Shown piece by piece: positions 44,043 to 52,503 of a stretch of 64,000 bases of DNA (its first letter is position 1; every line of letters starts with the position of its first letter). The position numbers and the translations under genes were made by a program. The notes under the pieces were generated by a model that was given only the letters and a program-made list of their open reading frames with translations, had not been told where the DNA came from and did no database searches. This DNA comes from Chelatococcus caeni (lineage in GTDB: Bacteria; Pseudomonadota; Alphaproteobacteria; Rhizobiales; Beijerinckiaceae). The stretch lies in contig NZ_JACIEN010000005.1 in assembly GCF_014196925.1 (NCBI RefSeq), positions 342,883-406,882 on the forward strand, in the 5' to 3' direction.

Positions 44043-45380
44043 TCAGTCGAGCGCGCGCAGGGCGGTGCGGATGGCGCCGACGATGCGGGCGACGTGCTCC
44101 TCCGCGAGGATGAGCGGCGGCGACAGGACGATGAGATCGCCCGAGGCGCGCACGAGCACCCCGGCCTCGTGGCACGCTTGCGCACAGGCCGTGGCGCGGG
44201 CGCCGGCGGCGCCCGGCCGGGGCGTCAGCTCGACGACGCCGAGGATGCCGATCGAGCGGATGTCGGCGACGTGCGGCTCCCCGCGCAGGTCGTGCAGGGC
44301 CTCTTCCCAGGCCGGCGCCATCGCGGCGGCGCGCTGGAAGAGGCCCTGTTCCTCATAGACATCGAGGGTTGCGAGCCCGGCCGCGCAGGCGAGCGGATGG
44401 GCCGAATAGGTATAGCCGTGGAACAGCTCGATCGCCTCCGGCGGTCCGGCCATGAAGGCATCGAAGACCTGCCGGCTGACGATCACGCCGCCCATCGGCA
44501 CCGCGCCGTTCGTCATGCCCTTGGCGCAGGTGATGATGTCGGGCGTGACGCCGAGGGCTTCCGCCGCGAAGGCGCGCCCGAGGCGGCCGAAGCCGGTGAT
44601 CACCTCGTCGAAGACGAGGAGGATGCTGTGGCGGCTGCAGATGGCGCGCAGCCGTTCCAGATAGCCGACCGGCGGCGGATAGACACCGCCCGAGCCGATG
44701 ACGGGCTCGACGATGACGGCCGCCACCGTCGCCGGATCGACGACCTGCAGCAGCGCCTCCAGCTCGTCGGCATAGCCGGCGCCGTGCGCCGGCTGCCCGC
44801 GGGAGAAGGCCATGGAGCCGTCATAGGGCAGGCGGAGATGGGCGACATCGGGCAGGAGCGGCCCGAAGTCGCGCTTGTGCCGGCCGATGCCGCCGACCGA
44901 CAGGCCGCCGAAGCCCATGCCGTGATAGCCCTTGGCGCGGCCGATCAGCCCGGTGCGGCCGGCCTCGCCGCGCGCATGGTGGTAGGCCCGGGCAATCTTG
45001 AGGGCGCTGTCCACGGCCTCCGACCCGGAATTGGTGAAGAAGACATGGTCGAGCCCTTCCGGCGCGAGCTGCGCCAGCCGTTCGGCAAGGGCGAAGGCGG
45101 CGGGATGGCTCATGCGGAAGGACGAGACGAAGTCGAGCCGGGCCGCTGCCTCCTGGATGGCGGCGACGATGCGCGGCTGGGCATGGCCGGCGTTGACGCA
45201 CCACAGGCCGGCCATGGCATCGAGCACCCGGCGCCCGTCGGCGGCGATGTAGTCCATGCCTTCCGCAGCCACGAAGGTCATCGGATTGGCGCGGAACTGG
45301 CGCATGGCCGTGAAGGGAAGCCAGAAGGCATCGCCGACGTCGTTGGCGAACGGGCGTGCGGATGGGGCGGCAGCGGTCAT
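44043..45380 (-). CDS. class III aminotransferase, beta-alanine:pyruvate type
   Basis: This 445-residue PLP enzyme transfers an omega-amino group. FWLPFTAMRQFRANP at the N-terminus, GSGSE-like TNSGSEAVDSALKIARAYHH, LIGRAKGYHGMGFGG, the Asp in FDEVITGFGRLG and the PLP Lys in IITCAKGMTNGAVPMGGV follow the omega-amino acid:pyruvate aminotransferase pattern. HGYTYSAHPLACAAGLA is also typical. It lies downstream of the GntR gene on the same strand and carries the shared TAGGCRAAAT motif in its leader. Beta-alanine, taurine or another omega-amine may be the donor. Confidence 0.88.
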   Translation of the reverse strand: MTAAAPSARPFANDVGDAFWLPFTAMRQFRANPMTFVAAEGMDYIAADGRRVLDAMAGLWCVNAGHAQPRIVAAIQEAAARLDFVSSFRMSHPAAFALAERLAQLAPEGLDHVFFTNSGSEAVDSALKIARAYHHARGEAGRTGLIGRAKGYHGMGFGGLSVGGIGRHKRDFGPLLPDVAHLRLPYDGSMAFSRGQPAHGAGYADELEALLQVVDPATVAAVIVEPVIGSGGVYPPPVGYLERLRAICSRHSILLVFDEVITGFGRLGRAFAAEALGVTPDIITCAKGMTNGAVPMGGVIVSRQVFDAFMAGPPEAIELFHGYTYSAHPLACAAGLATLDVYEEQGLFQRAAAMAPAWEEALHDLRGEPHVADIRSIGILGVVELTPRPGAAGARATACAQACHEAGVLVRASGDLIVLSPPLILAEEHVARIVGAIRTALRALD

Positions 45381-45402
45381 GACGGCTCCGATCGTATGAT
45401 TT

Positions 45403-45418
45403 TATTTTAGGCAAAATA
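45403..45418. promoter_or_regulatory. operator candidate (TATTTT-AGGC-AAAATA)
   Basis: This perfect 6+6 inverted repeat around AGGC lies between the GntR stop and the aminotransferase start (23 bp before it). Its core TAGGCAAAAT recurs as TAGGCGAAAT in the promoter on the other side of the GntR gene (46349-46358). It is AT-rich within GC-rich DNA. Together the two sites suggest one GntR regulon. Confidence 0.55.
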
Positions 45419-45426
45419 CATGGCTG

Positions 45427-46305
45427 TCACCCGGGGTCGGTACCGGATGCGCGGATCAGGCTGGCGCGCTCGATGTGTCGTCGCAGCAGGAGGGAGGCGA
45501 CCTCGCGGTCGTTCCGCGCCAGGTGATCGAGGATTTCCATATGCTCGCGGCAGTTCACGACCACGCGCTCGAAGCCGAACTTCCAGTCGTATTGCGAGAA
45601 GCGGCGCAGCTGGTTCTGGTGGCGGATGGCGGCATGGATGAAGCGATTGTTCGATGCCGCCGCGAGGCCTTCGTGAAAATCCGCGTTCATCTCGAAGAAG
45701 GCGACGCTCGAGCTTTCCTGCCAGGGCCTCGCCAGCGTCTCCTCGTGGCGGCGGCGCATCGCCTCGATCCACGCCCCCTCGAGGTGGAAGCCGGGCTCGA
45801 GGAGGGCGGCCGGCTCGAGGAGCAGGCGGAACCGGTAGCTCTCGTCGTGGGTCGCCCGGTCGCGGGTGCCGGCGAGAAAACGCCAGCCGTAGCCGGCCTT
45901 GCGCTCCACCATGTCGAGTTCGGCGAGGCGGGACAGGATGCGCTGCACGCTCGCCCTGTTGAGGCCGTAGCGCCGCATGACCTCGCCTTCGGTGATCTCC
46001 TGCGGCAGGGATCCGCTGCGCTGGTCGCGGGCGATGCGCACGAGCCATTCGTCGTGATCCTCGGCCGGCGCGACCTGCGCTTTCGGAGGGATGGCGACGA
46101 GTTCCACGCCCCGGTTCGGCCGGCGCGCGACGATGCCCTGGTCCTCCAGATAGCGCAGCGCCCCGCGCACCGGCGTGCGTGAGACCGCGAGCCGCCGGGC
46201 GAGCCCGTTCTCGTTGAGGAGGGCGCCCACGGCGAGCCCGTCGTCGTTGACGAGCGCGACGATGCGGTTGGCAAGGTCCTGCTGCAGGCGGCTCGGCTGG
46301 TGCAC
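45427..46305 (-). CDS. GntR-family regulator with two winged-helix domains and FCD
   Basis: This 292-residue protein has the usual GntR winged helix at 1-70 (LNENGLARRLAVSRTPVRGALRYLEDQGIV). A second winged helix sits at about 98-145 (ITEGEVMRRYGLNRASVQRI, then LAELDMVERKAGYGWRF). An all-helical FCD effector domain follows from about 155 (RFRLLLEPAAL...ADFHEGLAAASNN). Most FCD regulators have only one DNA-binding domain. It sits between the aminotransferase and the C45 hydrolase genes and has the same motif on both sides. Confidence 0.87.
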   Translation of the reverse strand: MHQPSRLQQDLANRIVALVNDDGLAVGALLNENGLARRLAVSRTPVRGALRYLEDQGIVARRPNRGVELVAIPPKAQVAPAEDHDEWLVRIARDQRSGSLPQEITEGEVMRRYGLNRASVQRILSRLAELDMVERKAGYGWRFLAGTRDRATHDESYRFRLLLEPAALLEPGFHLEGAWIEAMRRRHEETLARPWQESSSVAFFEMNADFHEGLAAASNNRFIHAAIRHQNQLRRFSQYDWKFGFERVVVNCREHMEILDHLARNDREVASLLLRRHIERASLIRASGTDPG

Positions 46306-46348
46306 GAGGCATTCCCTCTTGATTGTTCTATCTCACGATGAAATACAA

Positions 46349-46358
46349 TAGGCGAAAT
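46349..46358. promoter_or_regulatory. second copy of the TAGGCRAAAT motif
   Basis: TAGGCGAAAT lies 44 bp upstream of the GntR start and 34 bp upstream of the C45 hydrolase start, in their divergent promoter. It is flanked by TACA and TGTA (TACA-N9-TGTA over 46344-46360). It matches the site at 45403-45418 in nine of ten bases, so a single regulator probably covers both. Confidence 0.5.
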
Positions 46359-46391
46359 GTAAACACCCGCTGCCGAGAGAGGTCGCCCCCG

Positions 46392-47558
46392 ATGGTTCCA
46401 TCCTGCCCGCTCGTCGAAATATCCGGCTCGCCCCGCGAGCGCGGCCGTCAATATGGCGAGCAGGCAGCGGAGCGCATCCGCCTCGGCATCGCGCATTATT
46501 CGGAGCAGCTGAGGGCGGGCAAGCTCTCCGACGAGGCCATCGACACGCTCGCCCGCCGCTTCGAGCCGACGATCGCCGCCTTCGACCCGGCCTATATCGA
46601 GGAAATGCACGGCATCGCCGAGGGGGCGGGTGTTCCCTACGGCTCCGTGATGCTGCTCAATGCGCGCACCGAAATCCTCAAGCTCGCCCAGCGTCCCGCC
46701 GGAGAGCGGCCGTTCACGGACGAGGACCCGGATGGCTGCACGGGTGTCGTCGCCCTGCCGGAGGCCACGCGTGACGGGCGCCTCATCCACGCCCAGAACT
46801 GGGACTGGAAGGTGGAATGCGCCGAGACGGCGGTGGTGCTCAAGGTGCGGCGCGACGACGGTCCGGACATCCTCACCTTCACCGAGGCCGGCGCCCTCGG
46901 CCGCTCGGGCTTCAACGCCGCTGGCATCGCCATCACCGCCAACTATCTCGAGACCGACCGCGACTATCGTCAGCTCGGCGTGCCGCTCGCCCTCATCCGG
47001 CGCAAGGTGCTGGAGCAGAGGCAGCTCGCCGCGGCCATGCGGGCCGTCTACGTCACCCCCAAGTCGGCGGCGAACAACATGATCGTCAGCCAGGCGAACG
47101 GCGTCGCCATCGATTTCGAATGCGCGCCGGACGAGACCTTCCAGGTGCATCCCGAGCGCGGCCTCATCGTCCACGCCAACCATTTCCAGAGCCCCGTCGC
47201 GCTGTCGAAGCTCAAGGACACGGGCATCGCCAACACGCCGGACAGCCTCTACCGCGACATCCGCGTGCGCGGCCTCGTCGCGCCGCACCTCGGCGCCGTC
47301 ACGCGCGAGGTGGTGAAGGAGGCGCTCTTCGACGATTTCGAGACGCCGTGGTCGGTGTGCCGGCCGCCGCGAAAAAACCTCAGCAACAACCTGAGCGCCA
47401 CGGTGGCGATGATCGTGATGGAGCCGATGCTCGGCCTCATGGAGGTGGCCATGCTGCCGGCCCTGAACCGCACCTTCACGACCTACACACTCGAGATGGA
47501 CGTGCGGCAGCCGGAGCAGGCCGGGCGCACGTCGCCGCCCTTGGCTGCGGCCGTCTGA
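46392..47558 (+). CDS. C45-family peptidase/acyltransferase (N-terminal-nucleophile hydrolase)
   Basis: This 388-residue protein of the acyl-CoA:6-aminopenicillanate acyltransferase family also resembles the beta-alanyl-amine hydrolase Tan of insects. These enzymes are made as precursors that cut themselves before a Cys. Here the expected Cys is C116 in EDPDGCTGVVAL, followed by IHAQNWDWK and GFNAAGIAITANYL, all family motifs. No signal peptide is seen, so it acts in the cytoplasm. It probably hydrolyses an amide. Pairing with a beta-alanine-type aminotransferase under one GntR suggests a beta-alanyl or similar conjugate as substrate. Confidence 0.87.
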   Translation: MVPSCPLVEISGSPRERGRQYGEQAAERIRLGIAHYSEQLRAGKLSDEAIDTLARRFEPTIAAFDPAYIEEMHGIAEGAGVPYGSVMLLNARTEILKLAQRPAGERPFTDEDPDGCTGVVALPEATRDGRLIHAQNWDWKVECAETAVVLKVRRDDGPDILTFTEAGALGRSGFNAAGIAITANYLETDRDYRQLGVPLALIRRKVLEQRQLAAAMRAVYVTPKSAANNMIVSQANGVAIDFECAPDETFQVHPERGLIVHANHFQSPVALSKLKDTGIANTPDSLYRDIRVRGLVAPHLGAVTREVVKEALFDDFETPWSVCRPPRKNLSNNLSATVAMIVMEPMLGLMEVAMLPALNRTFTTYTLEMDVRQPEQAGRTSPPLAAAV

Positions 47559-47610
47559 GAGACGGCCGCAAGCGGCTGGTCATGACAACAACAGAGCGGG
47601 AACCAGCAGG

Positions 47611-49194
47611 ATGCGGAGGATGAAGATGAGGTCGAATACCAGAGCCCTGCTCGCAGGGTGTCTCACGGGCCTGTTGGCGGTTGCGGCCGGCCCGGCGCTC
47701 GCACAGACGTCGGTGCTGCGCATCGCGCTCAACGCGGACATCCGCGGCACCAATCCCGGCGTCAACCGCGACGACAACACGGATGCGGTGGTGCTGCACG
47801 TCGTCGAGGGGCTCGTCGGCTACACCGAGAATGCCGGCATCGCGCCGCTCCTCGCCGAGGGCGTCGCGGTTTCCGACGACGGGTTGAGCTACACCTTCAC
47901 CCTGCGCCAAGGCGTCAAGTTCCACAACGGCGCCGAGCTGACGGCGCAGGACGTGGCGTGGAGCTGGCAGCGCTATATGGACCCGAAGACGGAGTGGCGC
48001 TGCCTTTCCGAATTCGACGGCCGCGGCCGTGCGAAGGTCGAGGCGGTTGAGACGCCTGACGCGCAAACCGTCGTCTTCCGCCTGAACAAGCCCGATGCGT
48101 TGTTCCTGGCGACCCTTGCCCGCACCGATTGCGGCATGGCCGGCATCCTGCACAAGGACTCGCTCAAGGCCGACGGTTCCTGGGACAAGCCAATCGGTAC
48201 GGGCCCGTTCACCTTTGGGGAATGGCGGCGCGGCGAATTCGTCAGGCTGGCGAAGTTCGACGCCTACGCCAATCCCGGCGAGGGCAAGGCCGATGGCTAT
48301 GTCGGCTCCAAGCGCCCGCTGGTCGATGAGGTGCGCTTCATGGTCATCCCGGACAGTGCGGCGGCCAAGGCGGCGCTGCTGCGTGGCGACGTCGACATCG
48401 TGCCGGACGTCGCCAATGCCGATGTGAAGGAGCTGAAGGCCAATCCGGACCTGAGCCTCTCGATCGCGCAGAACATGGGCATCAGCACGCTCCTCATGCA
48501 GACGCGCGATCCGTTGCTGTCGAACGTCAAGCTGCGCCAGGCGATCGCCGCGGCCCTCGACACGGCCGAGATCACCAAGGCGGTCACCGAGGGGCTCGCC
48601 CGGCACAACAACTCCATCGTGCCGCTGCCGTCGGCCTATCACACGCCGGCTCACGACATGGGCTACACCCATGATCCGACGGCCGCCGCCAGGCTGCTGC
48701 AGGAGGCGGGCTACAAAGGCGAGCCGCTCGTCATCCTGACCAACAAGCGCTATCCGCAGACCTTCTCCTCCTCGGTCCTGATCCAGGCCATGCTGCAGGC
48801 GGCCGGCATCAACGCGACCCTCGAGGTGCTGGAGTGGGGCACGCAGCTCGACCGCTACAACAAGGGCAACTACCAGCTGATGGCCTTTCCCTATTCGGCC
48901 CGGCTCGATCCCTCGCTGAGCTACGATTCCGTCATGGGCTCCAAGGAGAAGCAGCCGCGCAAAGTGTGGGACAGCCCGGATGCCCAGGCGCTGCTCGAGA
49001 AGTCGATGGTGATCTCCGACAAGGCCGAGCGGCAGCAGATCTTCGACGAGCTGCACCGCCGCTTCCTCGAGGAGGTGCCGTTCGTCATGCTCTACAACGG
49101 CGTCGAGGCCAGCGCCTTCCGCAAGAACGTCAAGGGCTACGAGGCGTCCGTCCTGTCGAAGCCGCGCGCCTGGGAAGTGACGATCGCCGACTGA
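47611..49194 (+). CDS. peptide-type ABC importer substrate-binding protein (paralogue 1)
   Basis: This 527-residue periplasmic SBP_bac_5 protein (DppA/OppA family) has a signal peptide ending GPALAQ. Typical blocks are VVEGLVGYTENAG, YTFTLRQGVKFHNGAELTA and SWDKPIGTGPFTFGEWRRGE. The start may be 47611 or the next Met. It is closely similar throughout to the protein at 50930-52477, so the two arose by duplication. A GntR gene on the opposite strand and a hydrolase separate it from the rest of the importer. Confidence 0.92.
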   Translation: MRRMKMRSNTRALLAGCLTGLLAVAAGPALAQTSVLRIALNADIRGTNPGVNRDDNTDAVVLHVVEGLVGYTENAGIAPLLAEGVAVSDDGLSYTFTLRQGVKFHNGAELTAQDVAWSWQRYMDPKTEWRCLSEFDGRGRAKVEAVETPDAQTVVFRLNKPDALFLATLARTDCGMAGILHKDSLKADGSWDKPIGTGPFTFGEWRRGEFVRLAKFDAYANPGEGKADGYVGSKRPLVDEVRFMVIPDSAAAKAALLRGDVDIVPDVANADVKELKANPDLSLSIAQNMGISTLLMQTRDPLLSNVKLRQAIAAALDTAEITKAVTEGLARHNNSIVPLPSAYHTPAHDMGYTHDPTAAARLLQEAGYKGEPLVILTNKRYPQTFSSSVLIQAMLQAAGINATLEVLEWGTQLDRYNKGNYQLMAFPYSARLDPSLSYDSVMGSKEKQPRKVWDSPDAQALLEKSMVISDKAERQQIFDELHRRFLEEVPFVMLYNGVEASAFRKNVKGYEASVLSKPRAWEVTIAD

Positions 49195-49202
49195 CGGGGC
49201 CG

Positions 49203-49838
49203 TCAGAGCGTCGTCTGCGCTTCCGACTGCTGGATGTGGGCCGCGATGACGCTGCGCAGCAGGTCGGCGTCCCCGGCGGCGAGCGCATCGACCATCATGA
49301 AGTGCTCGCGGCCGGACTGCTCGATGCGGGCGCGGGTCTTCCACTGCGTGGCCGGGGCGGACGGGCCGCGGCCGCGCAGCTCCAGGGCCATGTTGATGAG
49401 CTCGCGGTTGGAGCAGAGCCGGAGGAGCCGTACGTGGAAGGCGATATTGGCCTCGTACTGCTCGAGCAGCGTGCCGGTGAGGATCAGCTCCTCGAATCGC
49501 CGGGCGAGGGCGCGCAGCTCCGCGATATCGGCCGCGGTGGCGTTGCGGACCATGCTCGGGGCCGCGGCCGATTCGAGGACCACGCGCAGCTCGCGGATCT
49601 CGTCCGCCTGCCGGTCATCGAGGGCATGGACGTGGTAGCCGCGGTTGGGCACGTGCCGCACGAGGCGCTTCAGCGCGAGCTGGTCGAGCGCCCGGCGCAC
49701 GTCCATGCGGGTTGCGCCATAGCGCCGTTCGAGGTCGATCTGCTTCAGCCAGGCGCCCGCGGCAAAGACGCCGGCCTGAATGTCGCGCGCCATGATGTCG
49801 ACGAGCGCTGCGGCAGTTCCATCGGCTTTGGCGGTCAT
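49203..49838 (-). CDS. GntR-family regulator (FCD type)
   Basis: This 211-residue protein has a GntR winged helix at about 10-70 (RYGATRMDVRRALDQLALKRLV) and an FCD effector domain (ELRVVLESAAAPSMV, NIAFHVRLLRLCSN, REHFMMVDALAAGDADLL). Its place inside the peptide-importer locus, convergent with one binding protein and divergent from the hydrolase gene, marks it as the local regulator. Confidence 0.9.
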   Translation of the reverse strand: MTAKADGTAAALVDIMARDIQAGVFAAGAWLKQIDLERRYGATRMDVRRALDQLALKRLVRHVPNRGYHVHALDDRQADEIRELRVVLESAAAPSMVRNATAADIAELRALARRFEELILTGTLLEQYEANIAFHVRLLRLCSNRELINMALELRGRGPSAPATQWKTRARIEQSGREHFMMVDALAAGDADLLRSVIAAHIQQSEAQTTL

Positions 49839-50001
49839 GGGAGTGGAGCAACCTCAATGATGCGGACAGGCCCATCTCATACGCGGCGGCGCGGCAAGGG
49901 CAATCCCGCCCCGCTCCTGCGGCGTGAAGGCCCGGGCCGACCGCCGTCGCGGAAGTGTCGGAAATACGTCTTGCCAAAGGCGGCAGGCGGTGTAAACATT
50001 T

Positions 50002-50011
50002 TTGGCGCCAA
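50002..50011. promoter_or_regulatory. short palindrome in the GntR/hydrolase promoter
   Basis: TTGGCGCCAA is a perfect 10-bp palindrome in the 198-bp divergent space, 26 bp before the hydrolase start. It could be the operator of the adjacent GntR protein. Short palindromes of G and C are frequent in this DNA, so the call is weak. Confidence 0.3.
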
Positions 50012-50036
50012 TTTCTGCGCGAACTGGAAATCCTCA

Positions 50037-50927
50037 ATGGTCCAAAGCCTTGCTCCAGCGCTCCTGGAGGACGTCGACCTCCGAGCGCGTGCCGTCGAGA
50101 CGTATGATCTCGGCGAGACGACCGTCTTCGCCTGCAAGGGCGACCCCCGCTTCTCCTATTGCCTCTACATCCCGCGCCGGTCCGATCCGGCCGAGGCGCT
50201 CGACCTCGTCGTCGCCATGCACGGCACCGGGCGGGCCTTCATCGAATATCGCGATGCCTTCGCCGCCTTCGGGCGCTGGAACAACTGCGTCATCCTGTGC
50301 CCGCTGTTTCCCGTGGGGGTGCGCGGCGACGACAACCGTGACGGCTTCAAGTACATCGTCGAAGGCGACATCCGCTATGACGAGGTGCTGCTCGCCATGG
50401 TCGAGGAGGTCGGCGCGCGCTACGGCCTCGATGTCGAGCGCTTCGCGCTCTTCGGCTATTCCGGCGGCGGCCACTTCACCCATCGCTTCCTGATGCTGCA
50501 TCCCGACCGGTTGTGGGCCGCCTCCATCGGCGCACCGGGCTCGGTGACGCTGCTCGACCGCGAGCGTGACTGGTGGGTCGGCATCCGCAACGTCAGGGAG
50601 CGCTTCGGCATCGAGCTCGATATGGCAGCGATGCGGGAGGTCCCGGTGCAGATGATCGTTGGCGCCGCCGACCTGGAGACTTGGGAAATCACCCACCGCG
50701 AGGGCGGCCGCCACTACATGCCGGGCGCCAACGACGCCGGGCGCACGCGGCCGGAACGGCTCGACAGCCTGCGCCGCTCCTTCGAGGCGGCGGGAATAGA
50801 GGTGCGCTTCGACCTGCTGCCGAACGTGCCCCACGACGGCCGCAAGGTCGTGCCTCACGTCGAGGCATTCTTCGCCGACGTCCTGAAGGCGCGGCGTTCG
50901 AGCAGACAGCTTCTGGCGGCGGAGTAG
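50037..50927 (+). CDS. alpha/beta-hydrolase, esterase/PHB-depolymerase-like
   Basis: This 296-residue protein has the nucleophile Ser142 in LFGYSGGGHFTHRF and an oxyanion region LVVAMHGTGRAF. A second region near VQMIVGAADLETW could supply the catalytic Asp, and a terminal His lies in NVPHDGRK. There is no signal peptide, so it is cytoplasmic. It sits directly before the second binding protein (three bases apart), implying that it cleaves the imported ester or peptide-like compound. ATG 50037 fits the frame and the conserved length; the open frame continues upstream through the opposing GntR gene and is not used. Confidence 0.85.
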   Translation: MVQSLAPALLEDVDLRARAVETYDLGETTVFACKGDPRFSYCLYIPRRSDPAEALDLVVAMHGTGRAFIEYRDAFAAFGRWNNCVILCPLFPVGVRGDDNRDGFKYIVEGDIRYDEVLLAMVEEVGARYGLDVERFALFGYSGGGHFTHRFLMLHPDRLWAASIGAPGSVTLLDRERDWWVGIRNVRERFGIELDMAAMREVPVQMIVGAADLETWEITHREGGRHYMPGANDAGRTRPERLDSLRRSFEAAGIEVRFDLLPNVPHDGRKVVPHVEAFFADVLKARRSSRQLLAAE

Positions 50928-50929
50928 GC

Positions 50930-52477
50930 ATGATGAAGAGAACGATCGCTTTCACTCTCGGCACCCTGCTCGCCGCCGCGCCGGCCGCGGCACAGACCGT
51001 GACGGTTGCCCTCAACGCGGACATCCGCAGCACCAACCCGGGCGTCAACCGGGACGACAATACCGATGCCGTGGTGCTGCACATGGTCGAGGGGCTCGTC
51101 GGCTACCGCGAGAACGGCTCGGTCGCGCCGCTTCTCGCCGAGAAGGTGGACGTCTCGCCCGATGGCCGCACCTACACCTTCACGCTGCGCAAGGGCGTGA
51201 AGTTCCACAACGGCGCCGAGCTCACGGCAGACGACGTGCTGTGGAGCTGGAACCGCTACATGGATCCGAAGACCGACTGGCGCTGCCGGTCCGAGTTCGA
51301 CGGGCGCAGCGGTCTCAAGGTCGAGAAAGCGGAGGCGCCCGATGCGGCGACCTTCGTCATGACGCTCGACCGCCCGAGCGCGCTCTTCCTCGATTCGCTC
51401 GCGCGCACCGATTGCGGCATGACGGCGGTCCTGCACCGCGATTCCGTCGCGGCCGACGGATCCTGGGACAAGCCGATCGGCACCGGCCCGTTCCGGTTCG
51501 GCGAATGGCGCCGCGGGGAATATGTGACGGTCACGCGCTTCGACGACTATTCCTCGCCGCCGGGCGACCGGCCGGACGGTCTCGTCGGCGCCAAGCGCAC
51601 CGCACTCGCGGAGGTGAAGTTCCTCGTGGTGCCGGATGCCTCGACGGTGAAGGCCGCGCTCGTCTCGGGCGCCGTCGACCTCGCGCAGGTGCTCGATTCC
51701 GACGTGCCGGAACTCTCCGCCAGCAAGTCGGCCGCGGTGGGCCTCTATCCGTCGGCGACCAAGCACACCTTCCTGTTCCAGACCCGCGATCCGCTGCTCG
51801 GGAACGTCAAGCTGCGCCAGGCGATCGCGGCCTCGATCGACATTCCCGAGCTCGTCGCGGCCGTTTCCAACGGCCATGGCAAGGCGAACAACTCGGCCGT
51901 GGCGCTCACCTCGGCCTATTACGGCGACGTGCAGCGCAAGGCCTATGCCTACGACCCGGAGAAGGCCAAGCAGCTGCTCGCGGAGGCCGGCTACAAGGGC
52001 GAGCCGATCAGGATCATCGCCAACAAGCGCGTGCACGTGCCGAGCTTCAACGCGGCGGTGATCGCCCAGGCCATGATGCAGGCGGTCGGCATCAATGCCG
52101 AGATCGAGGTGCTCGAATGGGCGACGCAGCTCGACCGCTACAACAAGGGCAACTACCAGATGATGTCCTTCTCCTATTCGGCGCGGCTCGACCCGGCCCT
52201 GAGCTATGAGCAGTTCTCCGGTCCCAAGGACCGGCAGCCGCGCAAGGTGTGGGACGATCCCGCCGCCCAGGACCTGATCGAGAAGGCGTCGGTCATCTCC
52301 GACGAGGCGGAGCGGCGGAAGCTGTTCGACCAGCTGCACGAGCTGCAGCTGGAGACGACCCCGCTCATCATCTTCGCCAACGGGCAGGAGGCCTGGGCCC
52401 ATACGAAGCGGCTCGAGGGGGCCGATCCCTGGGAGGGCAAGCCGCGGCTCTGGGGCGCCCGCGTGGCCACCAACTGA
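50930..52477 (+). CDS. peptide-type ABC importer substrate-binding protein (paralogue 2)
   Basis: This 515-residue SBP_bac_5 protein has a signal peptide ending AAPAAAQ. It shares with the paralogue at 47611 the segments ALNADIR, NPGVNRDDNTDAVVLH, KFHNGAELTA, SWDKPIGTGPF and LEWATQLDRYNKGNYQ-like sequence. It is the binding protein directly followed by the permease genes, so it is probably the main partner of the importer. Confidence 0.92.
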   Translation: MMKRTIAFTLGTLLAAAPAAAQTVTVALNADIRSTNPGVNRDDNTDAVVLHMVEGLVGYRENGSVAPLLAEKVDVSPDGRTYTFTLRKGVKFHNGAELTADDVLWSWNRYMDPKTDWRCRSEFDGRSGLKVEKAEAPDAATFVMTLDRPSALFLDSLARTDCGMTAVLHRDSVAADGSWDKPIGTGPFRFGEWRRGEYVTVTRFDDYSSPPGDRPDGLVGAKRTALAEVKFLVVPDASTVKAALVSGAVDLAQVLDSDVPELSASKSAAVGLYPSATKHTFLFQTRDPLLGNVKLRQAIAASIDIPELVAAVSNGHGKANNSAVALTSAYYGDVQRKAYAYDPEKAKQLLAEAGYKGEPIRIIANKRVHVPSFNAAVIAQAMMQAVGINAEIEVLEWATQLDRYNKGNYQMMSFSYSARLDPALSYEQFSGPKDRQPRKVWDDPAAQDLIEKASVISDEAERRKLFDQLHELQLETTPLIIFANGQEAWAHTKRLEGADPWEGKPRLWGARVATN

Positions 52478-52503
52478 CGTAACGACGAGGGAAGGCAGGG
52501 CTC

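Noticed and set aside
48834..50927. 697-codon plus-strand frame that would fuse the end of the first binding protein region to the hydrolase
   Set aside because: Its first two thirds run in the wrong frame through the binding-protein gene and antisense to the GntR gene. Only the part from 50037 matches a protein family.
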